A stretch of 36,283 nucleotides of DNA from a virus: IMG/VR virus record IMGVR_UViG_3300031521_000202, positions 1-36,283 of that record; one strand, 5' to 3'. The notes beneath the pieces were generated by a model. That model ran no database searches. It was not told the DNA's origin and saw nothing but the letters and a program-made list of their open reading frames with translations. Below are positions 1 through 7,252 of the stretch, one piece after another. Made by a program: the position numbers and the translations under genes. The first letter of the stretch is position 1. Each line of letters starts with the position of its first letter.

Positions 1-252
1 TCTTTTGGTGGAGCATCAACACCAATAGTTGACATTAATGGTGATTATGGTCAAGTGGAGTTTGCATATTCGATCATTGATGATGTTGATGTCTTATTTA
101 AAATTAAAAAAGCAATGTTAAGCCCAAAATTTATTAAATTAATGACATTTAGCGATGGTACTGCAGGTGTTGGCGGACAGAGATATAATAGCAAAATTAT
201 TGCAACTTTTAGAAATGATTTTTGGAAAGACTTTATTGATAATAACAATTAA
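1..252 (+). CDS. Hypothetical protein, 5' end outside window
   Basis: The frame is open from base 1 to a TAA at 250-252, so this is the last 83 codons of a longer gene; the GTG at 55 is internal to the open frame and need not be the start. The visible part has a Gly/Asp-rich beginning (SFGGASTPIVDINGDYG) and a charged C-terminus (FWKDFIDNNN). I do not recognise a family. It is the last gene of its unit: 93 bases without an obvious gene follow. Confidence 0.6.
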   Translation, partial: SFGGASTPIVDINGDYGQVEFAYSIIDDVDVLFKIKKAMLSPKFIKLMTFSDGTAGVGGQRYNSKIIATFRNDFWKDFIDNNN

Positions 253-300
253 TAAATATTAAAAAATAAACTTTATAAAAAAATAAATATATATCTATGT

Positions 301-326
301 ATCAATTTGTCTAATTATAAATTGAT
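301..326. repeat. Inverted repeat, 8-bp arms
   Basis: ATCAATTT (301-308) and AAATTGAT (319-326) are perfect inverted arms around a 10-base loop, between the gene ending at 252 and the one starting at 346. No U-run follows on either strand, so it is not a classical terminator; it could be a weak operator or chance in AT-rich DNA. Confidence 0.3.
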
Positions 327-345
327 TAAAAAATAATTAAAAATT

Positions 346-909
346 ATGGATATATTAATTGGTATAATAATGGGAGTATTTATGGGAATGTTTTTTAAAA
401 TCATATTAAGAAAAATTTTTAAAATCATTCCAATATTCGAACGATATAAATATAATATTCTTTGCCATAATTCAACATTTGATTTAATTATAAAACATGA
501 TAATGTGAAAGAAGAAATTGAGCTTAATATTTTATCAAAATTAAGAAATGATGGAAAGCAAAGAACAGATTATTTTAATGCTAAATTTAGTTATAATTAT
601 TATGATAAATTAATAGGACAAAACAAATATATTTATGAATATTTATATTTTAAACATTTACCAATTAGAAAAGATTTTTTTGAATATTTAAACAAAAAAT
701 TTATCTATAAGATATTAAAAAATAAAAGAAAAAAAGAAAATATTGATTTTAATAGACTAAAAGATATTGATATAGACCTTATAATTAGTGATATAATTTA
801 TAATAATTTACCAATTAAAAATGGACAAGTTGTAATAACTACAAATGAAAGTCAATTAGATGAATTATTAAAAAACAATATAAAAAATATCACTAATATA
901 TTTTTTTAA
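346..909 (+). CDS. Hypothetical protein with N-terminal membrane segment
   Basis: 187 residues. Residues 1-30 are strongly hydrophobic (ILIGIIMGVFMGMFFKIIL) and followed by Arg/Lys, which fits an N-terminal membrane anchor with a cytoplasmic basic flank; the rest is charged and soluble-looking, rich in Lys, Asn and Tyr. No catalytic motif is evident. It is the first gene of a short plus-strand run (346-1526); the next gene begins 2 bases after its stop. No function can be assigned. Confidence 0.7.
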   Translation: MDILIGIIMGVFMGMFFKIILRKIFKIIPIFERYKYNILCHNSTFDLIIKHDNVKEEIELNILSKLRNDGKQRTDYFNAKFSYNYYDKLIGQNKYIYEYLYFKHLPIRKDFFEYLNKKFIYKILKNKRKKENIDFNRLKDIDIDLIISDIIYNNLPIKNGQVVITTNESQLDELLKNNIKNITNIFF

Positions 910-910
910 T

Positions 911-1213
911 ATGACAATTAAAGAATATTATAATATAATTTTAGATAAACTTCAGAAAGGAGAATTTCGTATTGGTATAAATAAAAAATTTAAAGCACCA
1001 GACAAATCCGAAATTAAGACCAATGAATTACCCCTTCACGCGTTAAATTATATACTTTATGAATATCTAACAGATCGTAAAGATAAAAGATGGACATTAC
1101 TTTTTGAATATGTAGTTGTTCCAAGAGGAGTAAATAGAAAAGGTTGTGATGTAGATTTTACAAAAGTTGGCATAAATGAATTAATTGAGTTTATGATCAC
1201 TGTAAAAACTTAA
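911..1213 (+). CDS. Hypothetical protein
   Basis: 100 residues, beginning one base after the upstream stop, so probably translationally coupled. It has an amphipathic helical N-terminus (MTIKEYYNIILDKLQKGEF) and a more conserved-looking middle (PLHALNYILYEYL, then WTLLFEYVVVPRGVNRKGCD). The composition is that of a small soluble globular protein. I do not recognise the family, and the neighbours give no functional hint. Confidence 0.65.
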   Translation: MTIKEYYNIILDKLQKGEFRIGINKKFKAPDKSEIKTNELPLHALNYILYEYLTDRKDKRWTLLFEYVVVPRGVNRKGCDVDFTKVGINELIEFMITVKT

Positions 1214-1229
1214 AAAATAATAAATTATT

Positions 1230-1526
1230 ATGATAAAAATAAAAAATTTAAAAGGTTATTTAGATAATGAAGAAATTTTATCAAGTGACAATGCAAATTT
1301 GTATATTAATAGCCCAGCAATAATTATACAAACCAAAGATGATAGCACAAAGTACAAAGGTAAAATGAGTTGGAAAGTTATTCTTAATAATACTATTAAC
1401 GATTCAAGAGATATATTAGAATCTAAGCAAATATTAATAAAAATGGTTGATATAAATAATAAAGAATATTCTGGTTATGCATTTTGTGCGGACTTAAAAG
1501 GATGTGGTAAACTTGATGGTTTTTAA
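1230..1526 (+). CDS. Hypothetical protein
   Basis: 98 residues. Alternating hydrophobic and polar residues suggest a small beta-rich fold; the C-terminal part (SGYAFCADLKGCGKLDGF) has two cysteines and several glycines. It is the last gene before the promoter at 1535-1565. An imperfect inverted repeat (AAATAATTTG / CAAATAATTT, 1529-1553) follows the stop and might weakly terminate transcription. No family is recognised. Confidence 0.65.
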   Translation: MIKIKNLKGYLDNEEILSSDNANLYINSPAIIIQTKDDSTKYKGKMSWKVILNNTINDSRDILESKQILIKMVDINNKEYSGYAFCADLKGCGKLDGF

Positions 1527-1534
1527 TTAAATAA

Positions 1535-1565
1535 TTTGTTTATTCAAATAATTTCCTTATCTTTG
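1535..1565 (+). promoter_or_regulatory. Bacteroidota-type promoter for nuclease-helicase pair
   Basis: TTTG at 1535-1538, a 19-base spacer, then TATCTTTG at 1558-1565 match the Bacteroidota primary-sigma consensus (TTTG at -33, TAnnTTTG at -7). The expected start of transcription, about 4 bases after the final G, gives a leader of roughly 13-15 bases before the ATG at 1583. It implies that the host holoenzyme can read this unit. Confidence 0.65.
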
Positions 1566-1582
1566 TCTAAAATATTAAAACT

Positions 1583-2179
1583 ATGACATCACAAGACATT
1601 CAGCACGGTTTCGGAAAAAGAGCACATGATATTGTAGGTTTGTTTGATAAAACAAACCTTCTTTCAACTTTTATGAAAAAACTTGAAAAACAAGCATTAA
1701 AAGATCCAGATAGATATGATCGGGATAAATATGTCGGTGATGGATTTGAATTTTTAATGGAGATTTTCATTAAAATATCAGCATACGACAATAGAGTTGG
1801 TATAACAAAATATGAACCAGTGCAATCAGATGATAATGGTGTTGATGGTGTTGGATTTAATTTAAATCGTGAAAAATGTGCAGTTCAAATTAAATATCGT
1901 TCAAATACAATGCAGACTCTTACTGCAAATGAAGACCACCTAAGTAATTTTATTGCAGATGCAATGTTTAAGTATAAAATAGTTGCAGCAGAAGACAATA
2001 CACAAGTACCAAGGCATTATGTTTTTACCACCGCAAAAGGATTAAATTTTTACACTGATAGTGAAATGTTTAAAGGTTATGTAAAATGTTTTGGTAATGA
2101 AGATTTGAGATTTATGTTGGATGGTAATTTTAATTTTTGGGATTTATGTCGTGAAATTGTAAAAGATTTAAAGAAATGA
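1583..2179 (+). CDS. Mrr-like PD-(D/E)XK nuclease, partner of helicase
   Basis: 198 residues. The region GVDGVGFNLNREKCAVQIKYR carries a PD-(D/E)XK-type core: Asp88, then Gln102-x-Lys104, with Glu56/Glu60 in the preceding helix (DGFEFLMEIF). The Q-x-K form with a GVDG turn is like the Mrr group of restriction nucleases. The family cuts DNA; the specificity of this member is unknown and no separate DNA-binding domain is visible. It overlaps the downstream helicase by four bases, so the two are co-translated and probably act together. The unit is bracketed by its own promoter and terminator. Nuclease fold fairly sure; biological role inferred. Confidence 0.7.
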   Translation: MTSQDIQHGFGKRAHDIVGLFDKTNLLSTFMKKLEKQALKDPDRYDRDKYVGDGFEFLMEIFIKISAYDNRVGITKYEPVQSDDNGVDGVGFNLNREKCAVQIKYRSNTMQTLTANEDHLSNFIADAMFKYKIVAAEDNTQVPRHYVFTTAKGLNFYTDSEMFKGYVKCFGNEDLRFMLDGNFNFWDLCREIVKDLKK

Positions 2180-3726
2180 AAAACGAACAAAAAATTCAGG
2201 AACTTATAGATGGTCTTTACGACGATCAAAAAGAAGCACTACAAGCAGCTTTAAATAATAAAAAGGGCAAAATCACAATGCCTACCGGTACTGGAAAAAC
2301 CAGAGTTGAAGCCGCAATTATAGCAATTGATATTCTAAAAAATCCAAATAAATTTAGAATGTATGTTATCAATGCACCTAGAATTATGTTATCTTATCAA
2401 TTATTAAGAGAAATATATTCTTTTTTAGTTAAATATGGTGTAGAATCAAGATATATGTGCGTTCATTCAGGTGGCGCAACTGATATTAAGCAATTAGAAG
2501 AAATTCGTGAACTAGCAAATGAAAATTCAGAAGATAATGTTCCATATTCTGATATTGCTAATGGCACATCAACAGAAATCATTAAAAACATGATTCAGAA
2601 AGCACAAAATCAAAATTTACCATTAATCTTTTTCTCCACTTATAATAGTGCAGATAGAATTGAAATGTCTTTAAAAGGTGAAAAATTAGAAATTGTCATA
2701 AATGATGAAGCTCAATATTTAGTGCAAGGAAGGTTTTTTGAAATACTTAAAATATTAAGACCAAATCGTTTTTATTTCTTCACTGCAACTGAAGTACATT
2801 CAGAATCAAATGAAGGTAGAGGAATGAACAACGAAGAATATTATGGTAAAAATTTATTTACCATGACACCTATGGAAGCAATCACAAAAGGTAGAATGGT
2901 TAGGCCAAGAATGCATTTTGTTAAATTAAAAAATAAAAATCAAGTTTACAATAAAGATGAATTTGATAATAGCATACCTAAATTAATTGAAGAATCACTT
3001 TATCAACATCAATATGTGTCCAGAGGAATTAGACCTAAAATATTAGTTAGTGTTAGTGGAACAAAAGACATGCTCAGATTTTCAAAAAGCGAAGAATATA
3101 CTAATTTAAGAAGTACAGGTGTTGAAGTTTATATGGTTTCTTCAAATGAGGCTATTGGTAATTTTATTAATGGCGAAAGAACAACAAGACAAGACTTTTT
3201 AAATAGATTAAAAATTGATGGTGAAAATATCACAAAGGAAATTATTGTGCTACATTTTGATATTCTAGCAGAAGGTATTGATATTTCAGGCTTTACAGGT
3301 ATTTTACCATTAAGAAGCTTAAGTGATTCTAAATTCTTTCAAACTTATGGTAGAGCCGCAAGATTAGATTTAAGGGATAGAAAAAAATTGGAAGAAGGAT
3401 TGTTAGATCCAACAAAAGTAGATGGATTTATCAAAAAATATGCGTGGATCATTATTCCTGAAATAATTCATGAAAATTTAGATAGTAAAGCACATATTGG
3501 TGAATTAATTCATAGAATGAGAGATTTTGGTTTTAATCCAGTTGATGATATTGTAATTTCAAATGAAGCAAATGGTTTACCAACGATTGAAGGACCAGAA
3601 GCATTAAACAAATTAAAAAAGAGGTGTCCTAACATTGGTCAAAATATTGAAGAAGTTGAAGCAGAATACGAAGATGAAAGGATTGCATCTTTAAGTATGG
3701 AAGAATTTATTAATGAAATTTTATAA
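2176..3726 (+). CDS. SF2 DEAD/DEAH-type helicase
   Basis: 516 residues with a full superfamily 2 motif set: Walker A PTGTGKT (36-42), Walker B DEAQ (177-180), motif III TAT (203-205), motif V around DILAEGID (362-369) and motif VI YGRAAR (391-396). It should be an ATP-dependent translocase or helicase on nucleic acid. The start ATG overlaps the nuclease stop (ATGA). The C-terminal 100 residues are acidic and helical with no known accessory domain. The layout recalls helicase-nuclease pairs such as restriction-like systems or archaeal XPB-Bax1; I cannot place it in a named system. A strong terminator follows. Confidence 0.8.
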   Translation: MKNEQKIQELIDGLYDDQKEALQAALNNKKGKITMPTGTGKTRVEAAIIAIDILKNPNKFRMYVINAPRIMLSYQLLREIYSFLVKYGVESRYMCVHSGGATDIKQLEEIRELANENSEDNVPYSDIANGTSTEIIKNMIQKAQNQNLPLIFFSTYNSADRIEMSLKGEKLEIVINDEAQYLVQGRFFEILKILRPNRFYFFTATEVHSESNEGRGMNNEEYYGKNLFTMTPMEAITKGRMVRPRMHFVKLKNKNQVYNKDEFDNSIPKLIEESLYQHQYVSRGIRPKILVSVSGTKDMLRFSKSEEYTNLRSTGVEVYMVSSNEAIGNFINGERTTRQDFLNRLKIDGENITKEIIVLHFDILAEGIDISGFTGILPLRSLSDSKFFQTYGRAARLDLRDRKKLEEGLLDPTKVDGFIKKYAWIIIPEIIHENLDSKAHIGELIHRMRDFGFNPVDDIVISNEANGLPTIEGPEALNKLKKRCPNIGQNIEEVEAEYEDERIASLSMEEFINEIL

Positions 3727-3746
3727 ATTTAAAAAATTCTAGATTT

Positions 3747-3778
3747 AAAAAAGAGAAGCTTAAAACTTCTCTTTTTTT
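3747..3778 (+). terminator. Rho-independent terminator
   Basis: GAGAAG (3753-3758) pairs with CTTCTC (3766-3771) around a 7-base loop. The stem is extended by A6/T6 pairing and followed by a run of seven Ts. It ends the nuclease-helicase unit; the A-run on the left could make it work in both directions. Confidence 0.8.
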
Positions 3779-3794
3779 GTTTCATATAATAAAT

Positions 3795-4328
3795 ATGAAT
3801 TATACTTGTTATAGCGGAGGTGCTTCAGGAAGTGACGGAATTTTTGAACTAGAGTCCATTAAACACAATTTTAATGTCGTTGCTTACTCTTTTGATGGTC
3901 ATAATACCAAATCATCAAACACTCTTATTCTCTCACCAAATCAACTAAAAGAAGGCTTCAAATACATTGAGATCACCAACAAAAGACTGAATAGAAATAT
4001 TTACAATACATCCACGTATGTTAAAAATTTAATATCCAGAGATTATTACCAAGTGAAATCATCTGAAGCAATATTCGCAATCGGTAGATTACAAACCGAA
4101 AATACAGTTAGAGGTGGCACAGGTTACGCATGTTCTTTAGCTGTTGATTTTAAGAAGCCAATATATTTATTTGAGCAAAATGATAATCAATGGTATTATT
4201 ATGATTATGAATCAGATAGATTTGAAATTTATGAAGAAACACCTAAATTAACTGAAAAATTTGCAGGAATAGGCACAAGAGAAATTAATGATAATGGGAT
4301 AAAAGCTATTATAAGTTTATTCAACTAA
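3795..4328 (+). CDS. SLOG-superfamily protein (YspA/LOG-like)
   Basis: 177 residues from ATG 3795; a longer reading from TTG 3777 would begin inside the terminator and is rejected. The N-terminus YSGGASGSD resembles the nucleotide-binding GGA-G-D turn of SLOG Rossmann proteins, the middle has RGGTGYA followed by a strand reading KPIYLFEQ, and FAGIGTREI is near the C-terminus. SLOG proteins bind nucleotides or nucleotide-derived ligands; the ligand here is unknown. It lies directly after the nuclease-helicase terminator and is not clearly part of that unit. Family moderately sure, function open. Confidence 0.65.
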   Translation: MNYTCYSGGASGSDGIFELESIKHNFNVVAYSFDGHNTKSSNTLILSPNQLKEGFKYIEITNKRLNRNIYNTSTYVKNLISRDYYQVKSSEAIFAIGRLQTENTVRGGTGYACSLAVDFKKPIYLFEQNDNQWYYYDYESDRFEIYEETPKLTEKFAGIGTREINDNGIKAIISLFN

Positions 4329-4352
4329 TTTTTTTATTTAAAATATTTATTC

Positions 4353-4360
4353 TATATTTG
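4353..4360 (+). promoter_or_regulatory. TATATTTG -7 element, likely leaderless start
   Basis: TATATTTG fits TAnnTTTG and ends four bases before the ATG at 4365, so transcription should start at or next to the start codon. The -33 position holds only a T-run instead of TTTG, so this is the weaker of the two leaderless candidates in the window. Confidence 0.45.
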
Positions 4361-4364
4361 TAAT

Positions 4365-4580
4365 ATGACAGATTTTAACGCTTATATTGAAAATGTAAAA
4401 GAGCAATTAGATTGCAATGCTACAGAGTATTTTAAAGATAACTACATTACTTATATGTATAGTAATGAGCAAATTGATTATAATTTAGATTATTTTAACA
4501 CATCTATGAAGAATGGACTGTCAGGATATAAAGCATTATTATTTTTTAATGACTATCTTAAAGAAAGATATGAAGAATAA
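4365..4580 (+). CDS. Small hypothetical protein
   Basis: 71 residues, acidic and rich in Tyr and Asn (EQIDYNLDYFNTSMKNGLSGYKALLFFNDYL). It is predicted to be a small soluble helical protein with no signal or membrane segment. It is the last plus-strand gene before the convergent repeat region. Expression probably comes from the adjacent TATATTTG element on a leaderless mRNA. Family not recognised. Confidence 0.65.
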   Translation: MTDFNAYIENVKEQLDCNATEYFKDNYITYMYSNEQIDYNLDYFNTSMKNGLSGYKALLFFNDYLKERYEE

Positions 4581-4581
4581 A

Positions 4582-4718
4582 TTTTATCCGGACATTTATC
4601 TGTACATCGTGTCCAGATAAATGTCCGGATAATGTCCGGATAAAATCTAATCAACTCACCCAATATCATTTAATAAAAATAATAATGTCCGGATAATGTC
4701 CAGATAAATGTACAGATT
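4582..4718. repeat. Hairpin and iteron-like 11-bp repeats between convergent operons
   Basis: Perfect inverted arms TTATCCGGACATTTATCTG (4584-4602) and CAGATAAATGTCCGGATAA (4614-4632) form a 19-bp stem with an 11-base loop. The unit ATGTCCGGATA recurs at 4632-4642 and 4685-4695, with variants ATGTCCAGATA at 4696-4706 and ATGTACAGAT at 4708-4717. The block separates the plus operon ending at 4580 from the minus array ending at 4719. It could be a bidirectional terminator, a protein-binding array or a replication element. It is locally more GC-rich than its surroundings. Confidence 0.75.
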
Positions 4719-5144
4719 TTATAAATTAAATTTAGTTGTTGACATATAAAGTTCAAGAGTTTCTTCTAATTCAGTTTTTTTTGTATTAAATATTTTTATA
4801 CTATGATTTTTAACAATATACCATTTATTATTAATCTTAAATTTATACTGCCATTTTGTTATAAATCCACCTGCAGAATATCTTGTCCAAACATCTGATA
4901 TTTCGCCATTTATATAAGTCTTATTACCATTATTATCAAATACTATCAATTCGATTATTTTACCAATTAATATTTTAGGAACCTCTTCCCTATAATAATA
5001 ACATCTAGTTTTTATATCTTTTTTTCTTAAATTAGTATCAGGATGTATTTTATTGAAATTGTCATTATATGTATTCCACATATCATCTAAATTTAGAAAA
5101 TAATATTCTTGTGAATTCTCAAATATTTTGAATGTTGTTATCAT
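4719..5144 (-). CDS. Head/tail-tagged array protein, 141 aa
   Basis: Starts with the array head MITTFKIFE and ends in T-K-F-N-L. The body has a beta-rich middle (GKIIELIVFDNNGNKTYINGE, later WQYKFKINNKWYIVKNH) and a C-terminal acidic helix (KKTELEETLELYM) before the tail. It is the last gene of the minus array, so its KFNL end is not needed to start another gene; that argues that the tail is selected as protein. Body function unknown. Confidence 0.7.
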   Translation of the reverse strand: MITTFKIFENSQEYYFLNLDDMWNTYNDNFNKIHPDTNLRKKDIKTRCYYYREEVPKILIGKIIELIVFDNNGNKTYINGEISDVWTRYSAGGFITKWQYKFKINNKWYIVKNHSIKIFNTKKTELEETLELYMSTTKFNL

Positions 5145-5479
5145 AAATTATATTTATTTACATATTCCCTTGATTCTACCTCGCCATCATATATATTTAC
5201 AGCATCCATAAATTTATAACCATTTTCGTCATACCATTTATTGCGCATTTTACCTTTGAACATCATCCAACCCCAATTATCATGTGAAGTGTAGCCAACA
5301 AATACATAATTAAAATCTTTACTGCTAAAAATCCGATCTAATCTATTTATAGATTCTGAATCACATTTTATTTCTTTTAATGATTTTATAAGTCTATCAT
5401 CAGTAGGAACTAACCAATATCGTTTAATTAGACCTGTACGACTTACATATTGTTCAAATATTTTAAATATTGTTATCAT
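5141..5479 (-). CDS. Tagged array protein, YWLIPTD family copy 1
   Basis: 112 residues with head MITIFKIFE and tail VNKYNL. The body is a paralogue of the genes at 5476-5814 and 8190-8534: YWLVPTDDR, a Cys-containing helix (SLKEIKC), FNYVFVGY, NWGWM, and NGYKFMDAVNI in the same order. No catalytic signature is known to me. It overlaps both neighbours by ATGA. Probably a tandem duplicate of the next gene. Confidence 0.7.
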   Translation of the reverse strand: MITIFKIFEQYVSRTGLIKRYWLVPTDDRLIKSLKEIKCDSESINRLDRIFSSKDFNYVFVGYTSHDNWGWMMFKGKMRNKWYDENGYKFMDAVNIYDGEVESREYVNKYNL

Positions 5480-5814
5480 AAATTATATTTATTTACAACT
5501 TCACTTAATTCTATCTCACCATCAAGTATATTTACAGTACCCATAAATTTATAACCATTTTTTTCAAAATATCTATCGACCATTTCGTCAGAATAAGAAT
5601 TCCATCCCCAAGGTTCTATATTATCAACAATACTATATCCAATAAAAACATATTTATACTTACGAGCTTTACATGAATCACCATTTAATATATTCATATA
5701 GTTTGAACTACATTTTATCTCTTTAAGTGATTCTCTAAACCTATCATCAGTAGGAATCAACCAATATAATGATTCATCGTGTGTTTTTGCTTCAAATCTT
5801 TTCAAATATTTCAT
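5476..5814 (-). CDS. Tagged array protein, YWLIPTD family copy 2
   Basis: 112 residues, head MKYLKRFE, tail VNKYNL. It has the same body order as its neighbour: YWLIPTDDRF, SLKEIKC, YKYVFIGY, WGWN, NGYKFMGTVNILDGE. The strong conservation of WLIPTD and GY(x)FMG/T-VNI over three diverged copies suggests a defined small fold under selection. Function unknown. Overlaps both neighbours by four bases. Confidence 0.7.
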   Translation of the reverse strand: MKYLKRFEAKTHDESLYWLIPTDDRFRESLKEIKCSSNYMNILNGDSCKARKYKYVFIGYSIVDNIEPWGWNSYSDEMVDRYFEKNGYKFMGTVNILDGEIELSEVVNKYNL

Positions 5815-6128
5815 ATATTGTATTTATTTGTTACTAATATCTCTTCTAATTCTTCTTTATACTTTGAAAAATGAGCAATTTCATATTTACCCATTCTTCG
5901 GCAATTTGTAAAATCTCTATCGTCTTCATCACTAAACCAATCTTTCAATTCATATGGCACATTTTCATACTTAATCAAATATTCATACATTCTGATTTTA
6001 TCATGTTCAACAATAATACCAATATTATTATTTAAAAAATTAGTTATTGATTTACTATTCTCATAACAAATAACATAATCACCAAGTTCTGGCTTTAATT
6101 CTTCAAATATTTTGAATGTTGTTATCAT
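5811..6128 (-). CDS. Tagged array protein with SH3-like body
   Basis: 105 residues, head MITTFKIFE, tail TNKYNI. The body GDYVICYEN, NNIGIIVEHDK, YLIKYENVP reads like a small SH3/KOW-type beta barrel. The C-terminal stretch EIAHFSKYKEELEEIL resembles that of the 40-residue gene at 6876-6998 (EILYFSKNKEELELKL), so the conserved tail module is about 20-25 residues long and not just the last four. The tyrosine of KYNI is coded TAC here, not TAT. Confidence 0.7.
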   Translation of the reverse strand: MITTFKIFEELKPELGDYVICYENSKSITNFLNNNIGIIVEHDKIRMYEYLIKYENVPYELKDWFSDEDDRDFTNCRRMGKYEIAHFSKYKEELEEILVTNKYNI

Positions 6129-6879
6129 TATTGTTAATTATCATTTTCTTATCTTTACACATAGCAACTAATCTTTCCTTATTTTTCTTATCACTTTTCT
6201 TCTCATGTAAAAAATTATCAGTAAATCTTATTTCTTGAACATATTTTATTGGTAATATATTTGTATGTATTTGTACTTCAGCATATTTATCATAAAATCG
6301 TTCTGGTATAAACATTCTACCACGACTAGTATTATGCCATTTTTCAGGATTTTTATGATTCAAATTATTCAAAATATATTCTGATTCTTTAATATATTCA
6401 TTATCATCTTTTAATATAGTAGAATATATTTTAGATATTTCTTTAGAATTATAAATTTTAATATTTTCTATTAAACTATCTAAAAGTGTTAATGTCACTT
6501 TAAAATTTTCAAAAATAGACGGTTTGAAATAAACCATCACTGGTCCATGCCCAGTTTCATATCCAGAATCATTATACCAATCTGGTGTGCAAAATATTAA
6601 ATCTTCAGTACCAAAATTCTTACTATCTAATTCTGCTCTTTCATTCCACCAAGAATCATTAGAATTTAAGCCTTTATGCTTGATTAAATCTTCATCTAAT
6701 TTATCAATATGGTTTTTTAACTCATTTCTACTCATTAAAAACCCATTTTCCAACATAGAAATAGCTGATTCATAAGATGAAAAATGTCTAACTAATGGAT
6801 ATTTTTGTGTAGAATTTGTGATTCGCGAATCACAAATTTTTATGTTTGGTGTTCTAAATGTATCAAATTTTCTTATCAT
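6103..6879 (-). CDS. ADP-ribosyltransferase-like protein with array head
   Basis: 258 residues, head MIRKFDTF. The body pattern is that of ART-fold enzymes: H32 in VRHFSSYESAISMLENGFLMSR (His, then the ENGFL-S-R turn), a central strand GPVMVYFKP, and a late Glu201 in YAEVQIHTNILP followed by KYVQEIRF, like the C-terminal Glu strand of DarT-type and related enzymes. NAD+ would be the substrate; the target is unknown. The stop lies inside the coding sequence of the next gene (26-base overlap), and it lacks the KYNI end. Family assignment is by pattern only. Confidence 0.5.
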   Translation of the reverse strand: MIRKFDTFRTPNIKICDSRITNSTQKYPLVRHFSSYESAISMLENGFLMSRNELKNHIDKLDEDLIKHKGLNSNDSWWNERAELDSKNFGTEDLIFCTPDWYNDSGYETGHGPVMVYFKPSIFENFKVTLTLLDSLIENIKIYNSKEISKIYSTILKDDNEYIKESEYILNNLNHKNPEKWHNTSRGRMFIPERFYDKYAEVQIHTNILPIKYVQEIRFTDNFLHEKKSDKKNKERLVAMCKDKKMIINNNDNNIQNI

Positions 6880-6998
6880 ATATTAAATTTTTTTATTTGT
6901 AATTTCAATTCTAATTCTTCCTTATTTTTAGAAAAATATAATATTTCGTTTAATAATACATCTTCAATAATATTTTCAAATGTTTTTATATATTTCAT
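6876..6998 (-). CDS. Minimal 40-residue head-plus-tail protein
   Basis: Start ATG at 6998 overlaps the upstream stop (ATGA) and its own TGA overlaps the next ATG. The 40 residues are the head MKYIKTFE, a short helical middle, the module EILYFSKNKEELELKL and the tail KKFNI. There is no room for a globular domain. Its preservation between two ATGA junctions indicates a translated gene. It is the smallest array member, and suggests head and tail are the functional parts, or that it is the residue of a deletion within a larger member such as that at 5811-6128. Confidence 0.65.
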   Translation of the reverse strand: MKYIKTFENIIEDVLLNEILYFSKNKEELELKLQIKKFNI

Positions 6999-7252
6999 AA
7001 ATTATATTTATTATTTATTAATAATTTATCTGCTTCTTCTTGTGATATTTTTTTATATACAGGTTCTATTAACTTGAAATTTCTTTCAACATTTCTATCA
7101 TCATCAAAATATGCTTTCTCTTTAGCACTATCAATAGAGGTAATTTGATAAGGATGGTTTTTTCTTATAAATTTCCCCCAATCATTAAAAAATATTATAT
7201 AATCACCCATATTAAGTTGTTTACTATTTTCAAAAGTTTTTATATATCTCAT
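6995..7252 (-). CDS. Tagged array protein with SH3-like body
   Basis: 85 residues, head MRYIKTFE, tail INNKYNL. The body begins MGDYIIFFNDWGKFIRKNHPYQITSID, which fits the GDY(I/V)-type small beta barrel seen in other array members, and ends in an acidic helix (KISQEEADKLL) before the tail. Its ATG overlaps the stop of the glycosyltransferase-like gene. Function unknown. Confidence 0.7.
   Translation of the reverse strand: MRYIKTFENSKQLNMGDYIIFFNDWGKFIRKNHPYQITSIDSAKEKAYFDDDRNVERNFKLIEPVYKKISQEEADKLLINNKYNL

Noticed and set aside
301-326. Terminator before the gene at 346
   Set aside because: The stem is short and AT-only, and no U-run follows on either strand.
1583-3726. Identity with the Hachiman or Gabija defence systems
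   Set aside because: Nuclease plus helicase layout is similar, but the helicase is smaller than HamB and no family-specific motif was recognised; no named system can be claimed.
3777-3794. Upstream TTG start for the SLOG protein
   Set aside because: It lies inside the terminator T-run; ATG 3795 gives a normal SLOG N-terminus.
4582-4718. CRISPR array
   Set aside because: Units are 11 bp, in both orientations and largely without spacers; no cas gene is present.
6587-7077. Plus-strand open frames antisense to the array
   Set aside because: They are low-complexity shadows of tagged minus genes, with no coupling and no family resemblance; the same holds for similar frames at 8747, 9559, 11350, 12463, 13668 and 16299.
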